From Emticicia aquatilis (lineage in GTDB: Bacteria > Bacteroidota > Bacteroidia > Cytophagales > Spirosomataceae): 64,000 bases of DNA. Made by a program: the position numbers and the translations under genes. The notes below the pieces were generated by a model that saw nothing but the letters and a program-made list of their open reading frames with translations, ran no database searches and was not told the origin of the DNA. Location of the stretch: assembly GCF_014644295.1 (NCBI RefSeq), contig NZ_BMKK01000007.1, positions 62,001 to 126,000 of the forward strand. Reading direction: 5' to 3'. This document shows positions 41,700-50,248 of the stretch, piece by piece. The stretch's first letter is position 1, and every line of letters begins with the position of its first letter.

Positions 41700-41789
41700 A
41701 GTTTTGAAAAGTAGTTTGTTTTAAAAATTAAAGTATTTAGTTAAAGTCTTTTTATTTATTAAGAAGTCTGATTTTACTCCATTTCTGTT

Positions 41790-41811
41790 GACTGTGGACA
41801 ATCGACTGCGG
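41790..41811. repeat. Heptamer array (GACTGTG-like)3
   Basis: Three 7-base units GACTGTG, GACAATC and GACTGCG lie between susC and the GH53 gene. The same family appears at 63276-63296. Confidence 0.65.
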
Positions 41812-41821
41812 AATAAATCTC

Positions 41822-42937
41822 TTACTTATAAAGCTTTTGATTGAAAAAATCGAAAACAGGAAGTGCTTCGTTGTTGCGTTCTGCATCGAAGAAAATGGCA
41901 TTGTCCCAATGGGAGCCTTTTCCCCAAGCGGTATTGCAATTGGTCGAAATCCAAGCGGGTTCCCAGTAGATAATTCCTTCTCCACCACCTTTCACGACTG
42001 TTTTTGTCAGGTCAATCATAAATTTTAGTTGTCCGTCTGGCGTGTAATCGTAACCCGAAATTTTTCCTTCACCGTCTAATACATTATTGGCAGTATCAAA
42101 GTTTTTTGGCGAATACGGGTAGCCCGTTTCGACAATCATTACTCTTTTATTGAAATCGGCTTTCAATCTTTTTACCTCATTTGTTAAGCCCAAAAGATTA
42201 AATTTTGACCATTTTGGGTAATATGAAAGGCCAATCCAATCGTAGTTGATGATGCCGTTTTTCTTGGCATTTTCAAACCAATTATAGGCTTCATCAGGCT
42301 GGGCAATGTGCAGCATGGTTTGAATTTTTTGTCCACGTATAGCTGAAATTTTATCAACGGCCTCAATTCCTCTGTTCAGCAATGCCACATTCCGTTGCCA
42401 GTTGATTGTTTTGGCAGCATCTTTTGTGTATTGCATCACTTCACTATTGATTTCGTTGCCTACTTGCACAAATTCGGGCGTTAGATTGGCATTGGCGAGT
42501 TTGTTAAGTATATTAAAAGTGTAGGCATAAACAGTATCTCCCAAGATTTTGGTGTCTTTGATATTCTCCCAAGCTTTCGGAATAGTTTGATGAGCGGGGT
42601 CGGCCCAAGTATCGGAGTAATGAAAATCAAGCAGCACTTGCATATTTTGCTCTTTGGCTCGGCGAATGCTTTTCTTTACGTCTTCAAAAGTTGAATACTT
42701 TGTCCAATCGGGCGAATGCCACAAACGGACTCTCACTACATTCGCACCTTTATCTTTGAAGAGTTTGTAAGGGTCAACTTTCATACCATTGCTTTGGTAA
42801 GTTCCACCACAGTCTTCCATTTCATTGACATACGATAAATCGCCACCAAGAAAGAGTGGTTCTTTTTCAATGTCTTTTACTTGGCAACAAAAACTCGAAA
42901 ACAAAAAAGTGACACCTAACAAGTAAGTTTGTTTCAT
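41822..42937 (-). CDS. GH53 endo-beta-1,4-galactanase lipoprotein
   Basis: A 371-residue exported glycosidase. A lipobox-like FSSFC (cysteine ~17) precedes a TIM-barrel typical of GH53: GGDLSYVNEMEDCG, VVRVRLWHSPDW, LLDFHYSDTWADP, the catalytic acid E162 in VGNEIN and nucleophile E270 in IVETGYPY. GH53 enzymes cleave beta-1,4-galactan side chains of pectin. It is the first structural gene of the glycan locus, downstream of a region with two palindromes and a -7 element. Confidence 0.92.
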   Translation of the reverse strand: MKQTYLLGVTFLFSSFCCQVKDIEKEPLFLGGDLSYVNEMEDCGGTYQSNGMKVDPYKLFKDKGANVVRVRLWHSPDWTKYSTFEDVKKSIRRAKEQNMQVLLDFHYSDTWADPAHQTIPKAWENIKDTKILGDTVYAYTFNILNKLANANLTPEFVQVGNEINSEVMQYTKDAAKTINWQRNVALLNRGIEAVDKISAIRGQKIQTMLHIAQPDEAYNWFENAKKNGIINYDWIGLSYYPKWSKFNLLGLTNEVKRLKADFNKRVMIVETGYPYSPKNFDTANNVLDGEGKISGYDYTPDGQLKFMIDLTKTVVKGGGEGIIYWEPAWISTNCNTAWGKGSHWDNAIFFDAERNNEALPVFDFFNQKLYK

Positions 42938-42990
42938 CGAAAAGAAATAATGTTTACGAAATACGGTGAGTATAGTTAAAGTATTTCCTG

Positions 42991-43131
42991 CAAAAGTACA
43001 ATTGATATTAAGGCGTGTCGCTCCACTTTATAAATATTATAAAAAGTGCAGTAAACTATAACTTAGAAGATGTAATGTGTTGATGTGTAGCTGATTATAA
43101 AAGTCAAATGAGTATCCACTTTATAAAGTGG
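42991..43131 (-). promoter_or_regulatory. Putative promoter/operator region of the glycan locus
   Basis: On the minus strand a -7 element TACTTTTG lies at 42991-42998, ~54 bases before the GH53 ATG. Upstream of it, the 11-base word CCACTTTATAA occurs at 43023-43033 (within an imperfect palindrome) and again at 43116-43126 (within a perfect 16-base palindrome, 43116-43131). These could be operators of the adjacent AraC regulator, or dispersed repeats. Confidence 0.45.
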
Positions 43132-43149
43132 AACTACAAAATGAGCAAT

Positions 43150-45030
43150 TTAATCATTGATTTGTTCAAAAAAATCGCTTGGAGTTTGGTTTGTAATCTT
43201 TTTGAACGAACGATTGAAGGCAGTTTTAGAATTGAACCCCACTTCAAAAGCCAAGCTGAGTAGCGTGTAATTTTTGTAACGTGGGTCTTCGATACGTCGT
43301 TTAAACTCTTCGATTCGGTAGGTATTCACTAAATCAAAAAAGTTTTTATCAAAGCCATCATTGATAACTTTTGATAATACGTGGGGCTGAATCTTGAGTT
43401 TTGCAGCAAGGTCGTTGAGTGTCAGTTTTGGGTTTTCATAAGGTTTGTGTTTGTCCATGTAGGTTTCCAACTGGCTTTTCAAAACTATGATATTTTCATC
43501 AATAACCTCGGTTTTATCGGGAGTAGGAGCGTAGCTATTGGCGTGATTGATTGGTAGCGGATTTTGAAAAAATTCGACCTCACGCTGTGGAAGCTTGAAA
43601 ATTTCGGGTTGATGAATAGCAAAATAGCCTAAGAAATAGACAATAGTTGAGAATACCAACCAAATAGTGTCGATGCTTCGCTCGGCAATAAGACTGTCGT
43701 TGACGTAACCCAAATAAGAAATTAAACTCCAAAAACCCGTAAATAGCCAAAGAATTAAGCACAATGCTTGAATCGAAAGAACAGTGTTGAGGTATTGTAG
43801 GTTTTGTTCGTAAGAATAATTGTGGCTATAATCCCGCTTGTAGGTTTGAATCATTTTTCGACAGATATTCCAATAGTAGAAATTACTACATAAACCAATC
43901 GACCCCATTACTGCCAAAACGGTTTGCAAATCATTGTCTTCGTTGACCAACTTTAACCTGAAAACGCTGAAATCCATCAAAAAATACGGCAGATACACAA
44001 CGAGCTGAATGGCTGGTAGAATAAAATGAAACTGCCATTTTTTAGGTAATTTCTTGGTCTGAAATAGCAATTTATTCAGATAAAAATAAAAAAGAGGGGC
44101 GTAGAGAAACAACAATAAATTCGGTATTAGCAAAAGTTTAGGATAGGTCTGAGCAAATTCTTTGTGGTTTGACATTTCTCGCAAAAGCACCATGAGCGAT
44201 GTCACCGCTATCAAGGAAACCAACCAACGGTTTGCCGCTCGGTTGTAATCATGAATGGTAGGAATAGCAATAATGAGCAAAATGCCTTGAAAAGAGGCAA
44301 AAAGCATCAGTAAATCAAAGAGAGAGAAAAAGTTAAATGCTCCCGAAAAGTCTTCCCAGCTTTCGATAGTTATCTGAATTGTCTTTAAGTCGGTGCTATT
44401 TGAGCGATTAAATACTCGATTCGGGCGGGCTTTTCCACTTTCACGCCCTTCGACAGATTCCCACGACCCACGAGTAAATTTATATTCTAATCGAGACAAA
44501 TCGCTGTAAATAATAGTGCGATAAGTGCCATCAGCTTGGCGTTTGAGTCGGTATTTTTCTTCTCCAGGGTTCCAATTATTAAAATTTCCTGTAATATAAA
44601 TATGAGCATCTTTGGGCGTATTTGTTGGGATTTTCTCAATCACCATCACATACGAAGGTTTCGATTCCCAACTTTCAATTTTCACATTTACTAATCTTGG
44701 ATTAGCTTCGTTTGCAGCATCATAAATTCTGTTTTGGCGGCTTCTTCCATCTTTTCCGCCCTCAACCAGCATCCAATTTCCTTGTGTAAATTTATATTCA
44801 AAGTAAGGGATTGAGTCGGGTAAAATAATAAAATAGCTACCGTCGATGTCTTTTTTGAGTGCGTAGTTGGGGTCGCCTGGGCTCCAATTATTAATCGAAC
44901 TGGCCATGTATAGTTCGCCATCAGGCACGAGGAATGTCGGATATTCAGAAACCACAATTTTGATTTGGGCTTCTGTCCGATTTCCCAAAAGCATCAGAAG
45001 AATGGCGATTATCGAGAAAAATTGCTTCAT
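43150..45030 (-). CDS. Membrane AraC-family regulator with two extracytoplasmic starch-binding-like domains
   Basis: A 626-residue protein with an unusual order of parts. A signal peptide (~1-22) is followed by two similar beta-sandwich repeats (~38-122 and ~142-226) with SINNW/NFNNW and EYKFT(Q/R)G.W, matching CBM20/CBM48-like starch- or glycogen-binding domains. Then come seven hydrophobic helices (~236-256, 269-285, 299-322, 333-352, 369-390, 413-438, 454-475) and a C-terminal AraC/XylS helix-turn-helix (~525-622, LAFEVGFNSKTAFNRSFKK). The odd helix number puts the repeats outside and the DNA-binding domain inside. It sits directly upstream of the glycan locus. It could sense glucans directly and switch on transcription. 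Confidence 0.85.
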   Translation of the reverse strand: MKQFFSIIAILLMLLGNRTEAQIKIVVSEYPTFLVPDGELYMASSINNWSPGDPNYALKKDIDGSYFIILPDSIPYFEYKFTQGNWMLVEGGKDGRSRQNRIYDAANEANPRLVNVKIESWESKPSYVMVIEKIPTNTPKDAHIYITGNFNNWNPGEEKYRLKRQADGTYRTIIYSDLSRLEYKFTRGSWESVEGRESGKARPNRVFNRSNSTDLKTIQITIESWEDFSGAFNFFSLFDLLMLFASFQGILLIIAIPTIHDYNRAANRWLVSLIAVTSLMVLLREMSNHKEFAQTYPKLLLIPNLLLFLYAPLFYFYLNKLLFQTKKLPKKWQFHFILPAIQLVVYLPYFLMDFSVFRLKLVNEDNDLQTVLAVMGSIGLCSNFYYWNICRKMIQTYKRDYSHNYSYEQNLQYLNTVLSIQALCLILWLFTGFWSLISYLGYVNDSLIAERSIDTIWLVFSTIVYFLGYFAIHQPEIFKLPQREVEFFQNPLPINHANSYAPTPDKTEVIDENIIVLKSQLETYMDKHKPYENPKLTLNDLAAKLKIQPHVLSKVINDGFDKNFFDLVNTYRIEEFKRRIEDPRYKNYTLLSLAFEVGFNSKTAFNRSFKKITNQTPSDFFEQIND

Positions 45031-45116
45031 TAAGGTCAAAAAACTTAGGTTTTTGACAAGATTTTGTCGTTAGTTCATCAAAGTTAATGAATAAACTTTT
45101 ATAAAAATGATGAAAT

Positions 45117-46373
45117 TTAAGAAACCTCTTGGTAGATTTTGATGTGTTCGTCGGTAAATCTTTCCCACGAAAACTTGGCTGCGTGTAAAAGAGCCTTTTT
45201 ACTTAACTCGTTTCTGAGAGTTTCGTTTTGATAAAATTTCAGCATAGCGGCCGAAATAGCAGTTTCATCGGTCGGTTCGACCAAAATTCCTGCATCGCCA
45301 ACGACCTCTGGAATTGAACTTTTAGTAGATGAAATCACGGGCGTTCCGCACTGCATGGCTTCGAGCGGAGGTAGCCCAAAGCCTTCGTAAAGCGATGGAT
45401 ACACAAACCCAATGGCCGAAGAATATAGAGCAGCTAAGTCTTCATCTGCCACAAAACCAGTTGTGATGATTCGCTCCTTTAGAGCAGGATTTGACTTGAT
45501 TTCTTCAAAAATTCCATCAAATTGCCAGCCTTTTGTGCCTACAAGCACCAAGTTTAAATCATCAATACGCTCTTGCTGAATGAGTTTCAAGAAAGCCCTA
45601 ATCGTACGTTCGATATTTTTGCGAGGTTCTAAAGTAGAAACCGAAAGAAGGTGCTTACTTTCAGTCGGAATATTGTATTTTTTTAAGATATTGGCTATCT
45701 TTTCTTGATTGCTTTCTTGATAAAAGACTTCTTTCGAGGCTGCCAAATACACTACCGAAACTCTTTCGGGCGAAAGACCAGTGGCTTCACACAAATCATT
45801 TTTTGTTGCTTCCGAAACACAAATAGGCGTTGTATGCTCATCAATGCTTGCTAAAATCTTACGCATGATTATTTTATTCCATTCCCCGAAATATTGAGGA
45901 AATAAGTGCGGAATCAAATCATGAATCGTGATGATTTTATTGGGTTTTGAAAAACCTTTTAATTCTTGCGGAATCGGCAAAAATGGCGAATGATAAATAT
46001 CGTAGGCGGACAAAGATGTTGGATTGAACGAAAATTGTGGTTTCAAGTATCCACGAGTACGCACAAATGCCTCTCTGACAGCCTTTTGTGGTAAAGATTT
46101 AAACGGAAAAATTGAAATAATCGAACTCTCGAATCTTGCCCTAACTTTATCTGATTGTTTATTGACCAAATTAAACTTCGATTCGGGAAAGTATTTTTTT
46201 AGATAACTTATCATTTCGGGCAAATTTTCGGTATTTGCCAACGAAAGTTCTATTTCGTTGCTGCTGTGCAGGCCCTTGAAAAGTTCTTCGGCAACTCTGA
46301 AAATTCCAGTGCGAGATTGCTCATGGAAATAACCCAATCCCAAAACCGATGTATCTAAAATGACTTTATTCAT
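45117..46373 (-). CDS. Glycosyltransferase family 4 (GT1-type fold)
   Basis: A 418-residue GT-B glycosyltransferase. The C-terminal half has LVGTKGWQFDGIFEEI, the donor-binding GFVYPSLYEGFGLPPLEAM and CGTPVISSTKSSIPEVVGDAGILV, typical of GT4. The N-terminal half is an acceptor domain, with DIYHSPFLPIP. It overlaps the GT9 gene by 8 bases and is probably co-transcribed with it. Likely pathways are lipopolysaccharide or exopolysaccharide assembly. Confidence 0.92.
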   Translation of the reverse strand: MNKVILDTSVLGLGYFHEQSRTGIFRVAEELFKGLHSSNEIELSLANTENLPEMISYLKKYFPESKFNLVNKQSDKVRARFESSIISIFPFKSLPQKAVREAFVRTRGYLKPQFSFNPTSLSAYDIYHSPFLPIPQELKGFSKPNKIITIHDLIPHLFPQYFGEWNKIIMRKILASIDEHTTPICVSEATKNDLCEATGLSPERVSVVYLAASKEVFYQESNQEKIANILKKYNIPTESKHLLSVSTLEPRKNIERTIRAFLKLIQQERIDDLNLVLVGTKGWQFDGIFEEIKSNPALKERIITTGFVADEDLAALYSSAIGFVYPSLYEGFGLPPLEAMQCGTPVISSTKSSIPEVVGDAGILVEPTDETAISAAMLKFYQNETLRNELSKKALLHAAKFSWERFTDEHIKIYQEVS

Positions 46374-47541
46374 TTAAAAAATTGCTTATTTTGTTCAAAA
46401 CTAAGGCTTTTACGGCATCAGTTTCAACATTTTCTTGATAAACCACCTCTACGTTATCTCTCTCAAATGGCAATCCAACGCTCGGTTTGTGGTTATGAAT
46501 AAGGTAAACAGGGAAGTTGGCTAAAGGGAAAAACGGATAACCTGTTCCTTTAAAAATGGTAATTGTTTTGGTAAAAATACAACCTAAATGCTCAGGAAAA
46601 GAATCAAGTGTAAGAGCGAATTTGGTATTTTTTGATAAAACTGCTATTTCTTGAATGTTGATTTTGGCCGAAGTATCAATGAGTTGAGTTTTGAAATTAT
46701 CAGCAACCAAATCCAAAATTTGTTTCGACATCGAGGTTTGTCCGCACAGCAATACTTTTAGTTGATGTTTTTCTAAAATCTGTTCAATTAACTTCGCCCA
46801 GAATGCTGTTGAAAGTTGCTTGTGTTCGCCACCAGATTCAGGGAAAAGCATGAAAAATGACTCATTAGCTAAACCTATTTTTTCTTGGATTTTCTCAAAA
46901 TTAACACTCTCAGGTATTGGAAAATAAGGTTCAATATCAGCAAAAGTTCCTTTCACCCCGATTTCACGCAAAAGCATGAAATACATATCAAAATGATGAA
47001 ATTCGTGCGTTGGTACGTCAAATTCTTTGTCTAAAAGTCCGCCCAAGGCACGTCTCGAAAAACCATAAGCCTTTTTTACGGAGATGAAAGGCAACACAAA
47101 ATGTGCCACGGCATCGCTGTAACGAATGTCAATGTAGTAATCATAATCAGCTTGGCGTAACACAGATAATGCTTGGTGAAAAGTCTGATAAAAGTCTTTG
47201 AATTTTTCCCAGCGAGAAATCTTACGTCGGTTTGTCTGAAAATGATTGATATAAATCGTCTGATTTACGTACGGATTATGCAGATTGACAGGCTCGCACC
47301 ATTGAGCCGTCAGCAAATCAATTGTGGCGTTTGGGTAAGTTTTCTTAATGAGCGGAAACATATACGTCACCGTGAGAGCATCGCCCAAATGCCCCAATGA
47401 AGCCACCAAGATTCGGGGTGCATCATGATTGATTGGAGCTTTTTTTCGTTTTTTATAGAAAAGATTTGCATAAATATCCACAAAAAAATCCATGATTTTA
47501 AAAGGAATGGTTTCTCGTGGTGTTCCGCAGTATTTTCTCAT
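46366..47541 (-). CDS. Glycosyltransferase family 9 (heptosyltransferase-like)
   Basis: A 391-residue GT-B protein resembling ADP-heptose:LPS heptosyltransferases: ILVASLGHLGDALTVTYMFPLIKK in the N-terminal domain and FFMLFPESGGEHKQLSTAFWAKLIEQ plus the late nucleotide-binding region. Heptosyltransferases add sugars to the LPS core. The family also contains other glycan-assembling members. It overlaps the GT4 gene by 8 bases. Upstream lies a palindromic repeat and the DUF5672 gene. Confidence 0.85.
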   Translation of the reverse strand: MRKYCGTPRETIPFKIMDFFVDIYANLFYKKRKKAPINHDAPRILVASLGHLGDALTVTYMFPLIKKTYPNATIDLLTAQWCEPVNLHNPYVNQTIYINHFQTNRRKISRWEKFKDFYQTFHQALSVLRQADYDYYIDIRYSDAVAHFVLPFISVKKAYGFSRRALGGLLDKEFDVPTHEFHHFDMYFMLLREIGVKGTFADIEPYFPIPESVNFEKIQEKIGLANESFFMLFPESGGEHKQLSTAFWAKLIEQILEKHQLKVLLCGQTSMSKQILDLVADNFKTQLIDTSAKINIQEIAVLSKNTKFALTLDSFPEHLGCIFTKTITIFKGTGYPFFPLANFPVYLIHNHKPSVGLPFERDNVEVVYQENVETDAVKALVLNKISNFLNE

Positions 47542-47555
47542 ACAGTGTTTGTTTC

Positions 47556-47578
47556 GTAGGACAGGTTTTCAACCTGTC
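47556..47578. repeat. Half-element palindrome (GACAGGTT/AACCTGTC)
   Basis: 8-bp arms with a TTC loop, preceded by GTAG, lie between the GT9 and DUF5672 genes. It resembles the first hairpin at 18597-18615. Confidence 0.55.
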
Positions 47579-47600
47579 ATTTTTAAATTAGTAGAGCCTT

Positions 47601-48416
47601 TCAAAATTTATACCCAAATTTTTCAATCTCTTTCTTCCAAAAATCAGTTTCGTAAATATCCCAAGCGTGACAACCAAATGGTAAACCACCATTGAGACGA
47701 AATGCTTTTTCGGGCATGTGTTCAACGCCAAATTTTAGAGCTGTTCGCCAGCTCGGAATTTTCAGTTGTGGAAAATACCTGTTTAGTTCAATTCCCCAAA
47801 ACATATCTTCGTTATAAGCTGGGTGAGTCTTAACTTTTTCGAGATATTCTTCAATTTTTTGTCGGTTTTTCGGAATCATACTAAGCAATTTCTTCGTTTT
47901 TCTCAGCGAAAATCCTCCATTACCTACGGCACGCTTCATGATGATTTCTTTTGGGCCGTATTTACCGTAAAGTTCCTCTTTGAGGTCGAACCACAGAGCG
48001 ACTTTTTTCTTTACATTCCAAATCAATTCTTTGATTTTCGAGTCAAAATCTATCTCAATTCTCCACGGAGCTCCAATATAATCATAGCCTTGTTTGCACC
48101 AATATTCGAGTTCATCACGAAAAACAAAAGCATCTAATTGATAGATGAGCATATATTCATACTTCAAAAAACGACCATAAAACTCTTCCGAAAGCATGAG
48201 CTTATTATAAGAAAGCGTACTTTTGAAGTATGAATCATCAAAGTCTTCAAATTGTATTTGTGAATATTGTTGTTGTAAATGATTGATATTCAGCGACTTT
48301 GGCTTGATGATAATAATTGGATAATGCCCCAATACACGTATGCCTTGTGCAAGTGAAATCTCTTCGGTCTTGCTCAGTTTTTCTTGATAAATAGGAATAA
48401 TTACGCAAACACTCAC
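47601..48416 (-). CDS. DUF5672 family protein (glycosyltransferase-like)
   Basis: A 271-residue cytoplasmic protein with DUF5672 features: VCVIIPIYQEKLSKTEE at the start, LIYQLDAFVFRDELEYWC with a possible DxD-type metal motif nearby, YDYIGAPW, GNGGFSLR, and CHAWDIYE at the end. The family is thought to be GT-A-like. Its location next to two glycosyltransferases fits glycan assembly. It starts with GTG; no nearby ATG exists. Confidence 0.8.
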   Translation of the reverse strand: MSVCVIIPIYQEKLSKTEEISLAQGIRVLGHYPIIIIKPKSLNINHLQQQYSQIQFEDFDDSYFKSTLSYNKLMLSEEFYGRFLKYEYMLIYQLDAFVFRDELEYWCKQGYDYIGAPWRIEIDFDSKIKELIWNVKKKVALWFDLKEELYGKYGPKEIIMKRAVGNGGFSLRKTKKLLSMIPKNRQKIEEYLEKVKTHPAYNEDMFWGIELNRYFPQLKIPSWRTALKFGVEHMPEKAFRLNGGLPFGCHAWDIYETDFWKKEIEKFGYKF

Positions 48417-48426
48417 TTTTTTGAGC

Positions 48427-48510
48427 TTTTAGCTATTAGCGTTTAGCTATTAGCGTTTCTACAGTATTTTTAAAAGCTAAAAGCTAAAAGCTAAAAGCTA
48501 ATCACTAAAA
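48427..48510. repeat. Inverted pair of heptamer arrays (TTTTAGC / GCTAAAA)
   Basis: Four units of the nnTTAGC type (48427-48454) face five GCTAAAA-like units (48476-48510) across a unique ~21-base centre. Same family as 37060-37153. Confidence 0.85.
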
Positions 48511-49272
48511 TTAAATTATCGTACCACCATCAATGGCAAAAATACCGCCAGTTGTATAGCCTGATGCAGCCGAAGCTAAGTAAAGTGCCATCGGTGAAAT
48601 TTCCTCTACACTTCCCATGCGGGCAATCGGAAGGTTTTTGGTAAAGTGAGCCAAAGTTTTTTCGTTGTCCCAAAGTGCTTGGCTAAATTTGGTTTTTATC
48701 AAACCTGGAGCAATTGCATTTACTCTGATACCATCTTCTCCCCATTCCTTTGCCAACACTTTTGTTAGCATATTCAAAGAAGCCTTGCTGACACTGTACA
48801 TACCCAAACCCGGGTCAGGCGTATGCCCAGCAATACTACTGATATTGATTACACTTCCACCACCACGAGATTTCATGATTGGGTGAACCATTTTGGCCAG
48901 TTCAAAAGGAGCTTTCACATTCACTTGCATGATTTTATCAAAAGCACTCTCCGAACATTCAAGCGATGGCCCATAAACTGGGTTGGTAGCCGCATTATTG
49001 ACCAAAATATCAATTCCACCGTAGATTTCTACGCTTTTATCAACCAAGTTTCGGAGCTGTGCCATATCGCCAGTGTTAGCTGCAATGCCTACACATTCGC
49101 CACCTTCAGCTTTTATTTCGGCAGCTAACTCGTCTAAATCGGCTTGTTTTCTGCTACTAATGACCACTTTTGCCCCGTGAGAAGCATATATACGGGCAAT
49201 GGCCTCGCCAATCCCTTTACTCGCACCCGTAATTACGGCTACTTTATTTGTTAAATCGAATACGTTTTTCAT
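48511..49272 (-). CDS. SDR family oxidoreductase
   Basis: A 253-residue short-chain dehydrogenase/reductase. It has the cofactor motif TGASKGIG, NNAAT, the active-site Ser and YSVSK (Tyr/Lys) and a C-terminal GGIFAIDGGTII. The cofactor loop with SSRKQ suggests NADP(H) preference. Reaction unknown. A paralogue lies just upstream, separated by an inverted-repeat element. Confidence 0.92.
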   Translation of the reverse strand: MKNVFDLTNKVAVITGASKGIGEAIARIYASHGAKVVISSRKQADLDELAAEIKAEGGECVGIAANTGDMAQLRNLVDKSVEIYGGIDILVNNAATNPVYGPSLECSESAFDKIMQVNVKAPFELAKMVHPIMKSRGGGSVINISSIAGHTPDPGLGMYSVSKASLNMLTKVLAKEWGEDGIRVNAIAPGLIKTKFSQALWDNEKTLAHFTKNLPIARMGSVEEISPMALYLASAASGYTTGGIFAIDGGTII

Positions 49273-49287
49273 AAACACCGAGCGACG

Positions 49288-49394
49288 GTCGCCCCAAACC
49301 CCTAAAGGGGCTTTAACAAAGTTGAAATTATTTTACTTACAAGTTTTTATTGTTTTTCCTTTATCCCCCTTTAGGAGTTAGGGGCTTGGGCGGC
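49288..49394. repeat. MITE-like inverted-repeat element between SDR genes
   Basis: A left arm (49288-49310) and a right arm (49365-49394) are inverted imperfect copies sharing GYCGCCCMAARCCCC and TAAAGGGG, with a ~54-base AT-rich centre. No transposase is present. Confidence 0.55.
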
Positions 49395-49395
49395 A

Positions 49396-50148
49396 TTACT
49401 GCAATATCAGCCCACCATCTAAAATAATACTCTGACCCGTGATGAAAGATGATTCTTCGGCGGCTAAATATAAAATTGCACTTGCAATTTCTTCGGGCTT
49501 ACCAAAGCGTTTCATCGGAGTTGCGTGTTGGAGTGCTTCCAAATACGCATCATCGGTGTCTGCTCCTTCGAGCATTGGGGTTTGTGTAAACCCTGGGCAG
49601 ACTGCATTGATTCTGATGCCATGCTTGGCATATTCTATTCCCGCAGTTTTGGTCATCCCTATCACGGCGTGCTTACTTGCCGAATATGCAATGTGGCCAA
49701 CCATGCCAAGATGCCCAGCCACTGATGCAATATTGACAATATTTCCGCTGCGTTGAACTATGAAATGCTGAAGTGCCACTTTCATACAGTTCCAAAGACC
49801 CTTCACGTTTACGTTGATTACTTTATCAAAATCTTCCTCGGGATATTTATCAGTGCGGATGCGTGGCCCCAAAATCCCAGCCGAATTGACCAAAATATCG
49901 AAGCGTCCCAAACGGCTAATTGTTTGCTCAACCATGCGTTGCACATCATCAAGGTCGGTTACGTTTACTCTAATGAAACTTGCTTCTCCGCCAGCTGCTT
50001 CTATTTCTTCGACGAGGTCATCGCCCATTTTTTCTGATAAATCAGCAATCATTACTTTTGCACCTTCTTTGGCAAATAGTATTGCTGCTGCTTTGCCAAT
50101 ACCAGAGTTTCCGCCAGTAATGATTACAACTTTGTCTTTAAATCTCAT
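49396..50148 (-). CDS. SDR family oxidoreductase
   Basis: A 250-residue short-chain dehydrogenase with TGGNSGIGKA, an Asp-containing second strand (MIADLS) suggesting NAD preference, NSAGI, catalytic YSASK and GQSIILDGGLILQ at the C-terminus. The open frame extends to 50226 but that part lies in the heptamer array, so the start before MRFKDKVV is chosen. Substrate unknown. Confidence 0.92.
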   Translation of the reverse strand: MRFKDKVVIITGGNSGIGKAAAILFAKEGAKVMIADLSEKMGDDLVEEIEAAGGEASFIRVNVTDLDDVQRMVEQTISRLGRFDILVNSAGILGPRIRTDKYPEEDFDKVINVNVKGLWNCMKVALQHFIVQRSGNIVNIASVAGHLGMVGHIAYSASKHAVIGMTKTAGIEYAKHGIRINAVCPGFTQTPMLEGADTDDAYLEALQHATPMKRFGKPEEIASAILYLAAEESSFITGQSIILDGGLILQ

Positions 50149-50151
50149 AGG

Positions 50152-50244
50152 TTGAATGTTAATGAATAATTGATAATGAATAATTAATAATGGAACGTCG
50201 CTCGATTGATAATTTTCCATTATCAATTTTCAATTCGCCATTAT
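50152..50244. repeat. Inverted pair of heptamer arrays (ATAATKR / CAATTTT)
   Basis: Six 7-base units (50152-50193, mostly ATAATTG/ATAATGA) face four inverse-type units (50217-50244, CCATTAT/CAATTTT) across a 23-base centre (50194-50216). Confidence 0.7.
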
Positions 50245-50248
50245 TTAT

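Noticed and set aside
48427-48510. CRISPR-like array
   Set aside because: Units are 7 bases without spacers; no cas genes in the window.
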